Source: an uncultured Oscillospiraceae bacterium (GTDB lineage Bacteria; Bacillota; Clostridia; Oscillospirales; Ruminococcaceae). From it: a DNA stretch of 64,000 nucleotides. Shown here in pieces: positions 63,849 to 64,000 of this stretch. The stretch covers positions 1 to 64,000 of the forward strand of contig CASGAN010000001.1 in assembly GCA_949299455.1 (NCBI GenBank), read 5' to 3'. Made by a program: the position numbers and the translations under genes. Each line of letters begins with the position of its first letter. Positions within the stretch are counted from its first letter, which is position 1. The notes beneath the pieces were generated by a model. The model saw only the letters and a program-made list of their open reading frames with translations. It was not told the DNA's origin and ran no database searches.

Positions 63849-63871
63849 GTGTTATAATCCTCCTTCCGGTC

Positions 63872-64000
63872 TTACTTTCCGTTATTCGATGTTTTCGAAC
63901 CGGCGTGTCCTTTAAAGGTTCTGGTCGGTGCAAACTCGCCGAGTTTGTGGCCTACCATATCCTCCGTAACATAAACCGGAACATGTTTGCGGCCGTCATG
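63872..64000 (-). CDS. rpsS: 30S ribosomal protein S19 (C-terminal part, cut by the window edge)
   Basis: The last 42 codons are present: '[20 protein letters not shown]' then '[14 protein letters not shown]' and the tail SKTSNNGK. This is the standard S19 end, directly before rplV in the S10 operon. The start lies outside the window, and the part seen is intact. Confidence 0.95.
   Translation of the reverse strand, partial: HDGRKHVPVYVTEDMVGHKLGEFAPTRTFKGHAGSKTSNNGK

Overview
The window looks like chromosome of a spore-forming anaerobic Firmicute in the Clostridia, most likely Oscillospiraceae-like. This is an inference from three things: a dipicolinate synthase pair and a SleB-type cortex hydrolase (sporulation); ferredoxin and [FeFe]-hydrogenase-type proteins (anaerobic life); and clostridial gene order in the ribosomal, fatty-acid and ddl-murI-argS loci. 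No phage, transposase, plasmid gene, tRNA or CRISPR array was found.

Layout, left to right. Position 1-243 is the promoter and leader of an rRNA operon that runs leftward out of the window. 0.35-9.5 kb holds SleB, a GH125 alpha-mannosidase, a PrsA/SurA-like lipoprotein, a divergent MsrA, and a leftward operon of rlmA, a thioredoxin-like [2Fe-2S] ferredoxin, a PAS-containing sensory [FeFe] hydrogenase, a SpoIIE/PP2C-type phosphatase and a degenerate coaX. 9.6-15.6 kb holds an ABC-F ATPase, htpG behind a CIRCE operator, two tandem paralogous membrane-anchored proteins and a membrane protein. 15.6-23.3 kb holds rarA, an esterase, glyA, pth and mfd. 23.4-28.1 kb is a rightward sugar block (manA, ROK glucokinase, sulfatase, nagA). 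28.2-36.2 kb holds nadC-nadB (leftward) and a rightward ddl-murI-DUF1934-argS-homocysteine methyltransferase operon. A MATE transporter and dpaA-dpaB follow. 39.3-47.8 kb is the fatty-acid synthesis locus (fabH-fabG-fabF-accB-fabZ-accC-accD-accA-acpP leftward, fabD divergent). 47.8-51.4 kb has a DUF4434-like glycosidase, a Cys-rich protein, a cupin, a zinc-ribbon membrane protein and an M29 aminopeptidase. 51.4-64.0 kb is the S10-spc-alpha ribosomal superoperon, cut inside rpsS at the right edge.

The rRNA, ribosomal-protein, fatty-acid and glyA genes all read leftward, so the minus strand is probably the leading strand and the origin lies to the right. Sigma-A promoters with 17-18 bp spacers and strong bidirectional terminators separate most units, so operon boundaries are clear. 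Several genes start with TTG or GTG behind strong Shine-Dalgarno sequences (rlmA, accD, infA, rpsE, fabH, mfd, rplE, rplN).

The most unusual part is the 4.5-9.4 kb operon, a likely H2/redox-sensing phosphatase module tied to an rRNA methyltransferase and a CoaX-like protein that lacks its motif-1 Asp. Other oddities are an MsrA without its usual substrate-binding loop, a homocysteine methyltransferase ending in a truncated pterin-binding-like domain, an ABC-F protein with a degenerate second ATPase site, and 11-bp direct repeats 33 bp apart upstream of ddl.
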